This document shows positions 50,744-58,844 of a stretch of DNA of 64,000 nucleotides, piece after piece. Source of the stretch: a bacterium. Lineage in GTDB: Bacteria > UBA10199 > 2-02-FULL-44-16 > JAAZCA01. The position numbers and the translations under genes were made by a program. Each line of letters begins with the position of its first letter. Position 1 is the first letter of the stretch. Where the stretch lies: the NCBI GenBank assembly GCA_021810905.1, contig JAJZQH010000007.1:1-64000 (forward strand), written 5' to 3'. Below the pieces are notes generated by a model that was not told where the DNA came from, did no database searches, and saw only the letters and a program-made list of their open reading frames with translations.

Positions 50744-51193
50744 ATGACCGAAAAACATCCCAAGGTCATCAAGCGTTATCAGAACCGCAAGCTCTACGAC
50801 ACCTCCGACTCCTGCTATGTCACGCTCGACGACATAAGCGACATGATAAAGCAGGGCGAAGAAGTCCAGATCGTGGACAACACGACCAAAGAAGACCTTA
50901 CGGGAGTGACGCTCGCCCAGATAATCTTCGAGGAACAGAAAAAGAAGACTCACGTGCTGCCGCTAGGTACGTTCAGGGAGATGATCCAGGGCGGCGGAGA
51001 GGCCCTGCGCGAACTCGTGACCCGCGGCGCCAGGGAAATCGGCCACGTAAGGGAGTTTGTGGACGACAAAGTCATGCCCGCAGTGAAGGACATCCAGGAG
51101 ATCCCCACGGTACGCAGCGACATTGAGGCGCTCAAGAAGCGGCTCGCGGCGCTGGAACTCAAAATGGCAGCACTCGACCGCAGCCGCCGCTGA
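50744..51193 (+). CDS. phaR: Polyhydroxyalkanoate synthesis regulator PhaR
   Basis: A 149-residue protein; a GGAGGA site precedes ATG 50744. The N-terminal PHB/PHA accumulation regulator DNA-binding domain (VIKRYQNRKLYDTSDSCYVTLDDISDMIKQGEEVQIVDNTTKEDLTGVTLAQIIFEEQ, residues 8-65) is diagnostic. The C-terminal ~80 residues include a coiled coil (TVRSDIEALKKRLAALELKMAALD). PhaR proteins repress phasin genes and bind polyester granules. The homologous domain is common in deltaproteobacterial genomes even where polyester storage is not obvious. Confidence 0.92.
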   Translation: MTEKHPKVIKRYQNRKLYDTSDSCYVTLDDISDMIKQGEEVQIVDNTTKEDLTGVTLAQIIFEEQKKKTHVLPLGTFREMIQGGGEALRELVTRGAREIGHVREFVDDKVMPAVKDIQEIPTVRSDIEALKKRLAALELKMAALDRSRR

Positions 51194-51198
51194 GCAAA

Positions 51199-51939
51199 AT
51201 GACCAGACGAACACTTCTGATACTTGCGTTTGCCCTGCTTATATCCGCACCTGCCGCGACCGCAGTGGCTTACCTGCTGCCTGCGTACAAGATTACGGCC
51301 GAACAACGCGCAATGCCCGCCGAAGAGACGCTCGATCAGTACGAACAGAAGCTGGGTGATATCCGGGCAATAGTTCCGCTCACCGTTCTGGCAGACCGTC
51401 GACGCGATTACAAGGCGCGAGGCGAACGCCGCGAACGCGCTGCACTGGCTTCTTACGACGAACTGCAGGAACCGCTTATTTTCTGGCGCGCGGTCGTTGA
51501 TCTCAAGCAACGCCTCGTGGCACTGCAGGGCGGGCAACCTCCAAAGGAAGCGGTCGTCGAGGCGGACGAAATGGCCAAGCTGGTGGTTCAACGCATCTAT
51601 GACCTGTCTCAGGAATACAGGGTCGCGTTCACCGCGCTCTTCCAGAACTTCCTGATTAACATCGGCGCAAAAACCAGGGGCTTGTGCTATCACTATGTGG
51701 AAGACCTGCTCAAAACGCTCTCGCAGCATCAGTGGCGCTTTTTCGAACTCCGATGGGGCAAGGCATGGGCGGAGAGCTGGCTTGAAAATAACGCCCTCGT
51801 CGTCACGGCAAAGGGAGCTACGTTCGAAAGCGGCCTCGCGATCGACAGCTGGCGCTCCGCGGGAAAACCTTTCTGGACCGCGGTCAAGGGCGACAGTTAC
51901 CCGTGGAAGGAAATCGTGGACGTTGACCTCGCGCCATAG
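51199..51939 (+). CDS. Exported or membrane-anchored protein, unknown function
   Basis: A 246-residue protein starting 5 nt after phaR. The N-terminus RRTLLILAFALLISAPAATAVAYLLP is a signal peptide or anchor. The mature part is helical (EETLDQYEQKLGDIRAIVPLTVLADRRRDYKARGERR; RIYDLSQEYRVAFTALFQNFLINIG) and ends with WKEIVDVDLAP. No motif recognised. It probably belongs to the same transcript as phaR. Confidence 0.7.
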   Translation: MTRRTLLILAFALLISAPAATAVAYLLPAYKITAEQRAMPAEETLDQYEQKLGDIRAIVPLTVLADRRRDYKARGERRERAALASYDELQEPLIFWRAVVDLKQRLVALQGGQPPKEAVVEADEMAKLVVQRIYDLSQEYRVAFTALFQNFLINIGAKTRGLCYHYVEDLLKTLSQHQWRFFELRWGKAWAESWLENNALVVTAKGATFESGLAIDSWRSAGKPFWTAVKGDSYPWKEIVDVDLAP

Positions 51940-51945
51940 CAGGCG

Positions 51946-52272
51946 TCAATCACCCTTGGAAAGAAATTCCTCTATCCTGTTTCGCGCCAGTTCCGTAAGC
52001 CCTACGAAACGCACGCCCATGCCGCCGGCCTGAGGACGGCGCACGACCTCACCCGTGACGCGCACAGGACGCTTGTGTCCGGGCAGCACGAACGAGAGGA
52101 ACATCAGCGTTCCGACCAGCACTGGGACTTCTGACGCAAGGAATACGCCGCCAAGGCTTATGTCTTCAGAGAAGACGTAGAAGAGCCCATCGCCGAATTC
52201 GTCTTCAAAGACGACCTTAGTACGCAGTGCGCCGCGCGGATGCACGCGCCTCTCTGAAGTCGATGCGTTCAT
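51946..52272 (-). CDS. PilZ-domain protein
   Basis: A 108-residue protein; ATG 52272 follows AGAGGGGGG and overlaps the stop of the upstream gene (ATGA). The N-terminal R-x-x-x-R-like motif (ERRVHPRGALRTKVVF) and the D/N-x-S-x-x-G motif (SEDISLGGVFLAS) are the two c-di-GMP contact sites. VRVTGEVVRRPQAGGMGVRFVGL is the conserved strand ending. The domain is minimal and likely signals to the co-encoded receiver-like protein or another partner. Confidence 0.9.
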   Translation of the reverse strand: MNASTSERRVHPRGALRTKVVFEDEFGDGLFYVFSEDISLGGVFLASEVPVLVGTLMFLSFVLPGHKRPVRVTGEVVRRPQAGGMGVRFVGLTELARNRIEEFLSKGD

Positions 52273-52661
52273 TGCCCCCCTCTTTGAAGGAGCGCCCCGA
52301 CATGCGCCAGGAATTCCTGCGGATGGAACGGCTTGATGACGATCGAAGCATTTGAAACCGCCGATAGCACCTTTCCCATCTCCGACTCCGCGTCTTCTTC
52401 TTTGCAAAGAAATATCTTGGGCACTTCCGCGGACGCGGACTCTGACTCCATGCGCGCCGCAACATCCACATATGTTTTCCCCATGGAGTTGCAATTGAAG
52501 ATGATCAGCTGAACGGAACCTCGGCGGATCATATCCGGCCTCGCATCCGCAAACCTTCGACGCAACGCAAGCAGCGCGCCGAGGGGCGCAAGCAACAATC
52601 GATAGAGGTTTGGAGCAAGTTCTGAACGGTCGATTATCACTATGCGGGGAGCCGATGCCAT
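52269..52661 (-). CDS. Receiver-like protein lacking the phospho-acceptor Asp
   Basis: A 130-residue protein with the CheY-like outline: RIVIIDRSELAPNLYRLLL at the N-terminus, SVQLIIFNCNSMG where the acceptor Asp is normally found, KIFLCKEED, and SIVIKPFHPQEFLAHVGALL with the conserved Lys-Pro. The site Asp is replaced by Asn-Cys-Asn, and the N-terminal acidic pair is reduced to one Asp. It is probably a pseudo-receiver that does not take phosphate. It is translationally coupled to the PilZ gene, suggesting a two-part c-di-GMP output unit. Confidence 0.75.
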   Translation of the reverse strand: MASAPRIVIIDRSELAPNLYRLLLAPLGALLALRRRFADARPDMIRRGSVQLIIFNCNSMGKTYVDVAARMESESASAEVPKIFLCKEEDAESEMGKVLSAVSNASIVIKPFHPQEFLAHVGALLQRGGQ

Positions 52662-52725
52662 GAGTCCATCTTATCGAAGATGCGTTGTCCTGACAAGAAC
52701 GGGCATGAATCGTAACTTCAGCACT

Positions 52726-52794
52726 CAGCCGTCAGCACTCAGTTTAAAACTTGTGAGATCACAGGTTTTAGCTGAAAGCTGAGTGCTGACAGCT
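52726..52794. repeat. Dispersed palindrome (AGCACTCAG/CTGAGTGCT family)
   Basis: AGCCGTCAGCACTCAG faces CTGAGTGCTGACAGCT, with an inner AAAACTTGTGA/TCACAGGTTTT pair, giving a nearly complete ~69-nt hairpin. The element separates the receiver-like gene from the zinc-ribbon gene. Confidence 0.8.
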
Positions 52795-52850
52795 ATATGT
52801 TGACGGCTGCCAACTGAATAGTTACGTATGAATGACAATTCGGAGATCAG

Positions 52851-53099
52851 ATGCCTATTTATGAATACGATTGTAACGCCTGCGGGAAGCGCTCGGAGAT
52901 ATTTCAACGTTCAGCGGATGAACAAATAAGCTGTCCCAAGTGCGGCAGCAAACAACTCACTCGACTGCTCTCCACCTTCAGCGCTCACGGAGGATTGAAG
53001 TCCGCCGATGGCTGCGATTCCTGCGAAATCGGAGGTTCTTGTCCCTCCTTCGGAGGTGGAGGCGGCGGTTCGTGCTGCGGCGGAAAATGCAATCACTGA
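52851..53099 (+). CDS. FmdB-type zinc-ribbon protein
   Basis: An 82-residue protein starting MPIYEYDCNACGKRSEIFQ. Two CxxC pairs (CNACG, CPKCGSK) form the zinc ribbon of the FmdB family (residues 8-42). The C-terminus is Gly/Cys-rich (GCDSCEIGGSCPSFGGGGGGSCCGGKC). Family members are putative regulators in many bacteria; the target is unknown. It may also bind extra metal through the C-terminal Cys cluster. Confidence 0.92.
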   Translation: MPIYEYDCNACGKRSEIFQRSADEQISCPKCGSKQLTRLLSTFSAHGGLKSADGCDSCEIGGSCPSFGGGGGGSCCGGKCNH

Positions 53100-53242
53100 G
53101 CGCGCTACGGATCTGCGCATTGCAATAATGAAAAAAAAAGAATCACGCTTGACTTTTGGGGGACCATCATTTAATTTCACGACAACTTGCGGATTTACTT
53201 TAATAAAATCCGAAATTAACCTTTTTCCAAGAGGGGGAAAAT

Positions 53243-53671
53243 ATGAAGAAACTGTCGTATCTGTTGGTCGCTGCGGTGTGCACAGTGATGGTTTTCGGCT
53301 GCGCACAGCAGCAGAAGAAGCCGAAGGCGGCAGCGCCGACGGCGGGTCTGCAGAGAATTAATTTCGATTTCGACAAGTCCAACATCAAGCCTGAGTTCGA
53401 GCCGGTACTCAAGGGCAACGCCGACTGGATGAACGCGCATCCCAAGAGCAAGGTCACCATCGAAGGGCATTGCGATGAGCGTGGCTCCATCGAGTACAAC
53501 ATCGGCCTGGGCGACCGTCGCGCCAACTCCGCGAAGAGCTATATGACAAAGCTCGGGATCGGCGCAGACAAGCTTTCCACGATCAGCTACGGCAAAGAGC
53601 GTCCCCTTTGCACAGAGCACAACGAAGGTTGCTGGTGGCAGAACCGCCGCGCCGAGTTCGTGGGCCAGTAA
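53243..53671 (+). CDS. pal: Peptidoglycan-associated lipoprotein Pal
   Basis: A 142-residue protein; ATG 53243 follows AGAGGGGG. The lipobox VMVFGC gives the lipidated Cys (~20). The OmpA-like domain (INFDFDKSNIKPEFEPVL, VTIEGHCDERGSIEYNIGLGDRRANSAKSYM, YGKERPLCTEHNEGCWWQNRRAEFV) is the Pal type, with the diagnostic GHCDERGSIEYN. It anchors the outer membrane to peptidoglycan within the Tol-Pal system. tolB and tolQRA are not in the window. A terminator separates it from cpoB. Confidence 0.95.
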   Translation: MKKLSYLLVAAVCTVMVFGCAQQQKKPKAAAPTAGLQRINFDFDKSNIKPEFEPVLKGNADWMNAHPKSKVTIEGHCDERGSIEYNIGLGDRRANSAKSYMTKLGIGADKLSTISYGKERPLCTEHNEGCWWQNRRAEFVGQ

Positions 53672-53707
53672 GTTACAGGTTTGACCTTTAAAAAAAGTTG
53701 TTTTACT

Positions 53708-53746
53708 CACAGCGCGTTTCTAATATGAAACGCGCTGTGTTTTTTT
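53708..53746 (+). terminator. Rho-independent terminator after pal
   Basis: A 13-bp stem CACAGCGCGTTTC/GAAACGCGCTGTG with a 6-nt loop followed by seven Ts. It lies between pal and cpoB; it may attenuate rather than fully stop the transcript. Confidence 0.95.
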
Positions 53747-53780
53747 AAGCGGCTCCTTCGCGGCGCCGCAGGAGGAGAGA

Positions 53781-54713
53781 ATGTATAAAATCGTTTCCCT
53801 GTCGTTCGCCGTCATGTTCGCCATGGCGATCATCGCTTCGACCGCATCAGCGGGCGCCACTGAGGATCGGGTCTCCGCACTTGAGAAGCAGGTGGCCACG
53901 ATACAAAGCACGCGCATCAACAACAACGCGGAGGTCGCATCGTCGCTCTCGCGCATGCAATCGATTCAGGACGACTTCACTGCCGTCAAGGGACAGGTCG
54001 AAGCGAGCGAAGTACTCGTCAAGCGCCAGTATGAGGAACTCAATAAGAGGCTCACGGATATAGATCAGCGCGTCCAGGCTATAGAAGACCGCCTCTCCAT
54101 CTTCTCAACGCAACTCACAAAAGCCCTCGGCAAGGTTGCGCCCGAGGCCGCGGCGGAGGGCGATATGTATCAGAAAGCTCTCGATCTCGCTTCCGGAGGT
54201 CAATATCTGGAAGCGGCTGCCGCTTTTTCTGCGTTCATAAATAAATTTCCCAAGAGCACGTATCTGCCTTCCGCCCAATACTGGATCGCGGAATGCTTCA
54301 ATTCGATGAGAGATTATCAGAGGGCGATAAAGGAATATCAGAACTTCATTCAGAAGTTCCCGCGGGATGAAAAGGTTGCAGAGGCGACCCTGAAGCAGGG
54401 AAACGGTTTCTTTGAGCTGGGCATGCCGGATGACGCGCGTATTTTCTACGACAAGGTGATTTCAGCTTATCCAAAAAGTGCGGCAGCTGCGCAGGCACAG
54501 GCGCAGATAGCGAAGATCGAAAAACGCAAGGCCGGAGGGGCGGCGCAGGCGCCAAGCGGCGGTCTGGGTTCGTATCCCACTGAAACGCTCGAGCAGAAGA
54601 TGCAGCGCAATTCAGGCGCGCCGACAGACCTCGCGCCTGAGCCCCAGCAGGGGGCCAACAAGGCCGGCCAGAAGGCGCCGAGCAACGCCCGCCCGCCTGT
54701 GCGCGACTTCTGA
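53781..54713 (+). CDS. cpoB: Tol-Pal system protein CpoB/YbgF
   Basis: A 310-residue protein with a signal peptide (MYKIVSLSFAVMFAMAIIASTASA). An N-terminal coiled coil (VSALEKQVATIQSTRINNNAEVASSL...) is followed by a TolA-binding TPR domain: MYQKALDLASGGQYLEAAAAFSAFINKFPKSTYLPSAQYWIAECF, QRAIKEYQNFIQKFPRDEKVAEATLKQG and ARIFYDKVISAYPKSAAAAQAQA (residues ~130-245). A Pro/Gly/Gln-rich tail ends the protein. It coordinates wall synthesis with outer-membrane constriction. It directly precedes tsaD by 7 nt. Confidence 0.92.
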   Translation: MYKIVSLSFAVMFAMAIIASTASAGATEDRVSALEKQVATIQSTRINNNAEVASSLSRMQSIQDDFTAVKGQVEASEVLVKRQYEELNKRLTDIDQRVQAIEDRLSIFSTQLTKALGKVAPEAAAEGDMYQKALDLASGGQYLEAAAAFSAFINKFPKSTYLPSAQYWIAECFNSMRDYQRAIKEYQNFIQKFPRDEKVAEATLKQGNGFFELGMPDDARIFYDKVISAYPKSAAAAQAQAQIAKIEKRKAGGAAQAPSGGLGSYPTETLEQKMQRNSGAPTDLAPEPQQGANKAGQKAPSNARPPVRDF

Positions 54714-54720
54714 CGATCAG

Positions 54721-55734
54721 ATGAGAATCCTAGGCATAGAGAGTTCCTGTGACGAAACCGCGGCCGCCATCGTGAGCGAAGGCCGCGTGCTCTCGAGCCT
54801 CGTGGCCACGCAGCACGACGTACATGCCCGCTTCGGCGGCGTCGTTCCCGAACTCGCGTCCCGTCGTCACATGGAAAATATCGTTCCGCTCATCCTTACC
54901 GCGCTTGAAGAGGCGGATCTCACTCTCGACGATCTTGACGGCATTGCCGTAACGTATGCGCCGGGGCTTCTCGGGTCTCTGCTCGTAGGGCTCTCGGCTG
55001 CAAAGGCCATAGCATACGCACGAAATCTACCGATCATAGGCGTGAATCACCTCGAAGGTCACCTGCACGCAGCGGAGTTGGAATACGGCGCGATACCTTC
55101 GCCGTACGTGGGCCTCGTGGTATCCGGAGGACACACGAGCCTCTACCTCGTGCACGGATTCGGCAATCTCAAGCTCCTCGGGGCGACGCGCGACGACGCA
55201 GCCGGAGAGGCATTCGACAAGGTCGCAAAGCTTCTGGAACTGGGCTATCCCGGCGGCCCGGCAATCGACCGGGCATCGCTCACTGGAAACCCCAAGGCCT
55301 TCCGCTTCACGAAGCCCAGGTTCTCTTCAGACGATTCTCTCGATTTCAGCTTCTCCGGGATAAAGACCGCATGCCTGCTCATTCACCGCGGCGCAGTTGC
55401 GAAGGGAGACGTAAGCGAACAATTCACCGCCGATCTCGCAGCTTCTTTTCAGGAGGCGGTCGCTTCTATCCTTGTAGATCGGACGCTGGATGCTGTGCGC
55501 CGCCATGGCGCGCGCGCGTGCGTGCTGGCAGGCGGAGTTGCCGCAAACAGGCGGTTGCGCGAACTGCTCAAACAGAGGGCGGACGACGCCGGAGTGCCCT
55601 GCTTCATTCCGCCGATGGCCCTCTGCACGGACAACGCCGCCATGATCGCATACGTGGGAGCGCGTCATCTCGAAGCAGGAAGGCGCAGCGATTACACACT
55701 CAACGCGGTTGCGAATCAGGAAATCGGGATATAG
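54721..55734 (+). CDS. tsaD: tRNA N6-adenosine threonylcarbamoyltransferase
   Basis: A 337-residue protein of standard length. ILGIESSCDETAAAIVSEG begins the ASKHA fold. NHLEGHLHAAEL (~115) provides the metal-binding His pair. GLVVSGGHTSLYLV, GATRDDAAGEAFDKVAKLLELGYPGGPAIDR and the C-terminal LAGGVAANRRLRELL and CTDNAAMIAYVG are all conserved. With TsaB/E/C (not in the window) it makes t6A37 in ANN-reading tRNAs. It is contiguous with rsmA (0 nt gap). Confidence 0.96.
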   Translation: MRILGIESSCDETAAAIVSEGRVLSSLVATQHDVHARFGGVVPELASRRHMENIVPLILTALEEADLTLDDLDGIAVTYAPGLLGSLLVGLSAAKAIAYARNLPIIGVNHLEGHLHAAELEYGAIPSPYVGLVVSGGHTSLYLVHGFGNLKLLGATRDDAAGEAFDKVAKLLELGYPGGPAIDRASLTGNPKAFRFTKPRFSSDDSLDFSFSGIKTACLLIHRGAVAKGDVSEQFTADLAASFQEAVASILVDRTLDAVRRHGARACVLAGGVAANRRLRELLKQRADDAGVPCFIPPMALCTDNAAMIAYVGARHLEAGRRSDYTLNAVANQEIGI

Positions 55735-56601
55735 ATGGCCATACCCTCCGTTTACTCCCTGCTCAAGAAATACGGAATCTTTCCCAAGAAACGGCTTGGG
55801 CAGCACTTTCTCGCTGCAATGCCCACGATCGAGAAGATCGTTGCCGCACTCGACATTTGTCAGGACGACGTGGTGATAGAGATCGGGCCCGGCCTCGGCG
55901 TCATGACCGGCCTGGTAGCCGCGCAAGCGCGGCATGTGGTTGCGATAGAGCGCGACGCCGCCGTGCTCGATATAGCGAAGGCCGAGCTCGCTGAACGCGC
56001 GAACATCACGTGGATACATGGGGACGTACTCGAACAGACTATGGAGGGCGTATCGGCTGCGGCCGGAAGAAAAGCCACCGCGCGGTATAAAATTATCGGC
56101 AATCTCCCGTACAACATCTCTTCTCCAATCCTCTTCTGGATGCTGGACAACAGAGAGCGGCTTGAGTGCGCGGTCGTGATGCTGCAGAAGGAAGTAGCCG
56201 TGAGGATCGCGGCCAAACCGGGCGGCAGGGACTACGGAATTCTCTCGGTTCTCACTCAGGCGTTTGCAAAACCTTCGCTGCTCTTTCACGTATCCGCAAA
56301 GAGTTTTGTCCCGCCGCCGGAGGTCACCTCTTCGGTCCTGCGCCTCGATTTCTACGCAAAATCCGGCCTCGATGCCGCGAGAGAGACGCGCTTCCGCGAG
56401 CTCGTGCGCGCTGCATTCGGCAAGAGGCGCAAGACCATCCGCAATGCGCTTCTGGGCGCGCGCGGAATGAAGATCGAACCTTCGCGGCTCGACATGGCGC
56501 TAGCAGATGCCGGCATAGACCACAAACGCAGGCCGGAGACACTCTCCGTGGACGAATTCTTCCTATTGACCGACGCGCTGAACGACTCATGCGACCAATA
56601 A
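55735..56601 (+). CDS. rsmA: 16S rRNA adenine-dimethyltransferase (KsgA)
   Basis: A 288-residue SAM enzyme. PKKRLGQHFLAAMPTIEKIV opens the family. VVIEIGPGLGVMTGLVAAQARHVVAIERD is the SAM site. The catalytic NLPYNISSPILFWML (~123) is the NLPY motif. The C-terminal PPPEVTSSVLRLDF and FGKRRKTIRNAL are typical. It dimethylates two adenosines near the 3' end of 16S rRNA. The start lies one base after the tsaD stop. The N-terminal QHFLAAMP differs slightly from the usual QNFLxD. Confidence 0.95.
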   Translation: MAIPSVYSLLKKYGIFPKKRLGQHFLAAMPTIEKIVAALDICQDDVVIEIGPGLGVMTGLVAAQARHVVAIERDAAVLDIAKAELAERANITWIHGDVLEQTMEGVSAAAGRKATARYKIIGNLPYNISSPILFWMLDNRERLECAVVMLQKEVAVRIAAKPGGRDYGILSVLTQAFAKPSLLFHVSAKSFVPPPEVTSSVLRLDFYAKSGLDAARETRFRELVRAAFGKRRKTIRNALLGARGMKIEPSRLDMALADAGIDHKRRPETLSVDEFFLLTDALNDSCDQ

Positions 56602-56680
56602 ACACTTTGAATTGATATAGGTGTTCACTTCCAGTATTTACTATTTACCAATAACGATTTACGTTTGTTGAGGGTTCGTT

Positions 56681-57220
56681 ATGCGAAAGATATTACTTTT
56701 CATATTGTCCACAATGACAGCGGCAACGATCCTGATAATTACAGGAGGCAAGGCCATGGCATTCGAACTAAAGAGCAGCGCGTTCGCAAACGGCTCGTCC
56801 ATCCCCGCAAAATACACGTGCGACGGAGACGATATCGCACCGCCGCTCTCATGGAGCGGTTCCCCGGCCGGAACGAAGTCTTTCGCGATCATCGCGGATG
56901 ATCCTGACGCGCCGGCGGGGACGTGGGTGCATTGGGTGGCTTGGAACATCCCGGCGTCCGCAGTTTCTTTTGCGGAGGGACTTGCGAAGAGCGCGCAGCT
57001 CTCCGACGGGACGAAGCAGGGAATAACGGACTTCAGGAGGCCGGGCTACGGAGGTCCATGCCCCCCATCCGGCACGCATCGCTATTTTTTCAAACTCTAC
57101 GCGCTCGACGCAATGCTTGATCTTCCGCTCAGCGCGGGCAAGGCCCAGCTGGAGGCAGCCATGCAGGGGCACGTACTTGGACGGACCCAGCTGATGGGCA
57201 CGTACACCCGGCAGCGATAG
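56681..57220 (+). CDS. YbhB/YbcL (PEBP) family protein, probably exported
   Basis: A 179-residue protein; a GAGGG site precedes ATG 56681. The N-terminus KILLFILSTMTAATILIITGGKAMA is a signal peptide. The PEBP domain follows with SIPAKYTCDGDDIAPPLSWSG, FAIIADDPDAPAGTWVHWVAWNIPASA (DPDxP and HW motif) and GPCPPSGTHRYFFKLYALD (GxxPPxGxHRY). Bacterial members are of unknown biochemical role, possibly ligand binding in the periplasm. Confidence 0.93.
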   Translation: MRKILLFILSTMTAATILIITGGKAMAFELKSSAFANGSSIPAKYTCDGDDIAPPLSWSGSPAGTKSFAIIADDPDAPAGTWVHWVAWNIPASAVSFAEGLAKSAQLSDGTKQGITDFRRPGYGGPCPPSGTHRYFFKLYALDAMLDLPLSAGKAQLEAAMQGHVLGRTQLMGTYTRQR

Positions 57221-57268
57221 ACTTCCTGCATGCTGGACAACGCGCGGGCGCTCTGTTATAGGCGGCTC

Positions 57269-57913
57269 GTGAGCAACGCTTCAATCCCCAAATATATAGC
57301 CGTAGACGGGCCCATAGGAGCGGGAAAGACAACGCTCGCCCGGATGCTGGCCGAGCAGATGGGCGGCCATCTATGCCTGGAGCCGGCCGAGAAAAACCCG
57401 TTTCTCTCGGAGTTTTACAAGGACAGGTCCAGGAACGCATTCAAGACCCAGCTTTTCTTTCTGCTCAACCGTTACCAGCAGCAGCTTGAACTGAGACAGC
57501 GCGACCTCTTTGCCCAGACGCTCGTCTGCGACTACACCTTTGCCAAGGATCTCATCTTTGCAAAGGTGAACCTCTCTGAGGATGAGCTTGCGCTCTACAA
57601 TACGGTATTTGACCTCCTGCGCGAAAGGCTGCCGAACCCCGATCTAGTCATCTACTGCCGCGCTGAGCCGCGCGTGCTGCTTTCGCGGGTCAAAAAACGC
57701 GGGTTCGACTATGAGCGGGCGATCAACGAGGAATATCTGGAAAATCTCACCGACAGTTACAACCGTCATTTTCTGAACTACGATGAGACGCCCCTTCTGG
57801 TAGTCGACACGTCGGAGCAGGACTACATGGAGCGCCCTGAAGATTTCGAGAACATAAAGCGCGCAATCCTCTCCCATCGCGGCGGCACTGTGCACTTGAT
57901 AGCGAGGTCGTAA
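57269..57913 (+). CDS. Deoxynucleoside kinase (dGK/dCK family)
   Basis: A 214-residue protein from GTG 57269 (AGGCGG upstream); ATG 57230 is an alternative. The P-loop is IAVDGPIGAGKTTLARMLAEQ (~8-28). The Glu-containing LCLEPAEKNPFLSEFYKD, VCDYTFAKDLIFAKVNLSEDEL (DR-x-like motif with substrate Asp) and PNPDLVIYCRAEPRVLLSRVKKRGFDYERAI (lid Arg) complete the family set. It phosphorylates deoxynucleosides for salvage; substrate preference is not clear. Downstream lie panB and panC, separated by a 9-nt repeat array. Confidence 0.92.
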   Translation: MSNASIPKYIAVDGPIGAGKTTLARMLAEQMGGHLCLEPAEKNPFLSEFYKDRSRNAFKTQLFFLLNRYQQQLELRQRDLFAQTLVCDYTFAKDLIFAKVNLSEDELALYNTVFDLLRERLPNPDLVIYCRAEPRVLLSRVKKRGFDYERAINEEYLENLTDSYNRHFLNYDETPLLVVDTSEQDYMERPEDFENIKRAILSHRGGTVHLIARS

Positions 57914-57956
57914 TAAAATCCGCAAGCAACGCGTGCTAAAACAGGTATTGATTTTC

Positions 57957-57992
57957 GTTGCTGGCCTTGCTTGCGTTTCCTGCGTTGCTGGC
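57957..57992. repeat. 9-nt repeat array between the kinase and panB
   Basis: Units GTTGCTGGC, CTTGCTTGC, GTTTCCTGC, GTTGCTGGC in perfect 9-nt phase; a short inverted partner GCAAGCAACGCG lies at 57922-57933. Confidence 0.8.
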
Positions 57993-58019
57993 AGCTGTTA
58001 AGTTTACTTGCTCTGCCTT

Positions 58020-58826
58020 ATGAAAAAAATACGCATCACCGACATAGCCGACAAATACCGTCGGGGCGAGCGGCTCACGATGATCACCGCCTATGACGCC
58101 ACGTTTGCGAGGCTCGTGGACGACGCGGGCATAGACATGATACTCGTCGGCGATTCGCTCGGCATGGTGATCCAGGGACACGAGACCACGCTCCCGGTCA
58201 CGATCGACGAACTCATCTACCACACGCGGTGCGCAGTCCGCGGCGCCGCTCGCGCCATGGTAGTCGCCGACCTCCCCTTCATGAGCTACCAGGCGAGCCG
58301 TACGCAGGCCATGCTCGCCGCCGGCCGCGCGATGAAGGAGGGAGACGCCGGAGCCGTCAAGCTCGAGGGCGGAGTCGAGATGGCGGAGACGGTGCGCCTG
58401 CTCGCGGCCGCTGGCATCCCCGTGATGGCGCACATCGGGCTCAGGCCCCAGCGGTTTCATCAGATGGGCGGTTACAAGATGCAGGGAAAGAATTCCGTCG
58501 AAGCTTCTGAGTTAATATCTGAGGCAAAGGCGTTTGAGGAAGCGGGGGCGTTTTCAATCTTGATCGAGGGCGTGGCCATTGAGACCGCTCGGGAGATAAC
58601 CGAGGCCGTGAAGATCCCCACTGTCGGCATTGGCTCGGGTCCTTACTGTTCCGGACAGGTGCTGGTGATTTACGATCTCATGGGATTCAATCCCGATTTC
58701 AAACCGTCGTTTCTCAAGACCTACGCGGATGGATACAAGCTCGTCACCGATGCGGTAAAGGATTACATTGCAGATGTTCGCGACGGCAGCTTTCCTTCCG
58801 AACGGCACGGCGTTCACAGAAGTTGA
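58020..58826 (+). CDS. panB: 3-methyl-2-oxobutanoate hydroxymethyltransferase
   Basis: A 268-residue protein. KIRITDIADKYRRGERLTMITAYDATFARLVDDAGIDMILVGDSLGMVIQGHETTLPVTIDELIYHTRCAVRG covers the metal site (Asp in GDSLG). AGAVKLEGG, GIPVMAHIGLRPQRFHQMGGY (HIGLxPQ) and VPTVGIGSGP-like TVGIGSGPYCSGQVLVIYDLMG follow. It makes ketopantoate from 2-oxoisovalerate and methylene-THF, linking it to the folate genes upstream. ATG 58020 is preferred over TTG 58008. panC follows 18 nt downstream. Confidence 0.95.
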   Translation: MKKIRITDIADKYRRGERLTMITAYDATFARLVDDAGIDMILVGDSLGMVIQGHETTLPVTIDELIYHTRCAVRGAARAMVVADLPFMSYQASRTQAMLAAGRAMKEGDAGAVKLEGGVEMAETVRLLAAAGIPVMAHIGLRPQRFHQMGGYKMQGKNSVEASELISEAKAFEEAGAFSILIEGVAIETAREITEAVKIPTVGIGSGPYCSGQVLVIYDLMGFNPDFKPSFLKTYADGYKLVTDAVKDYIADVRDGSFPSERHGVHRS

Positions 58827-58844
58827 ATCATATTCCCATCTGAT

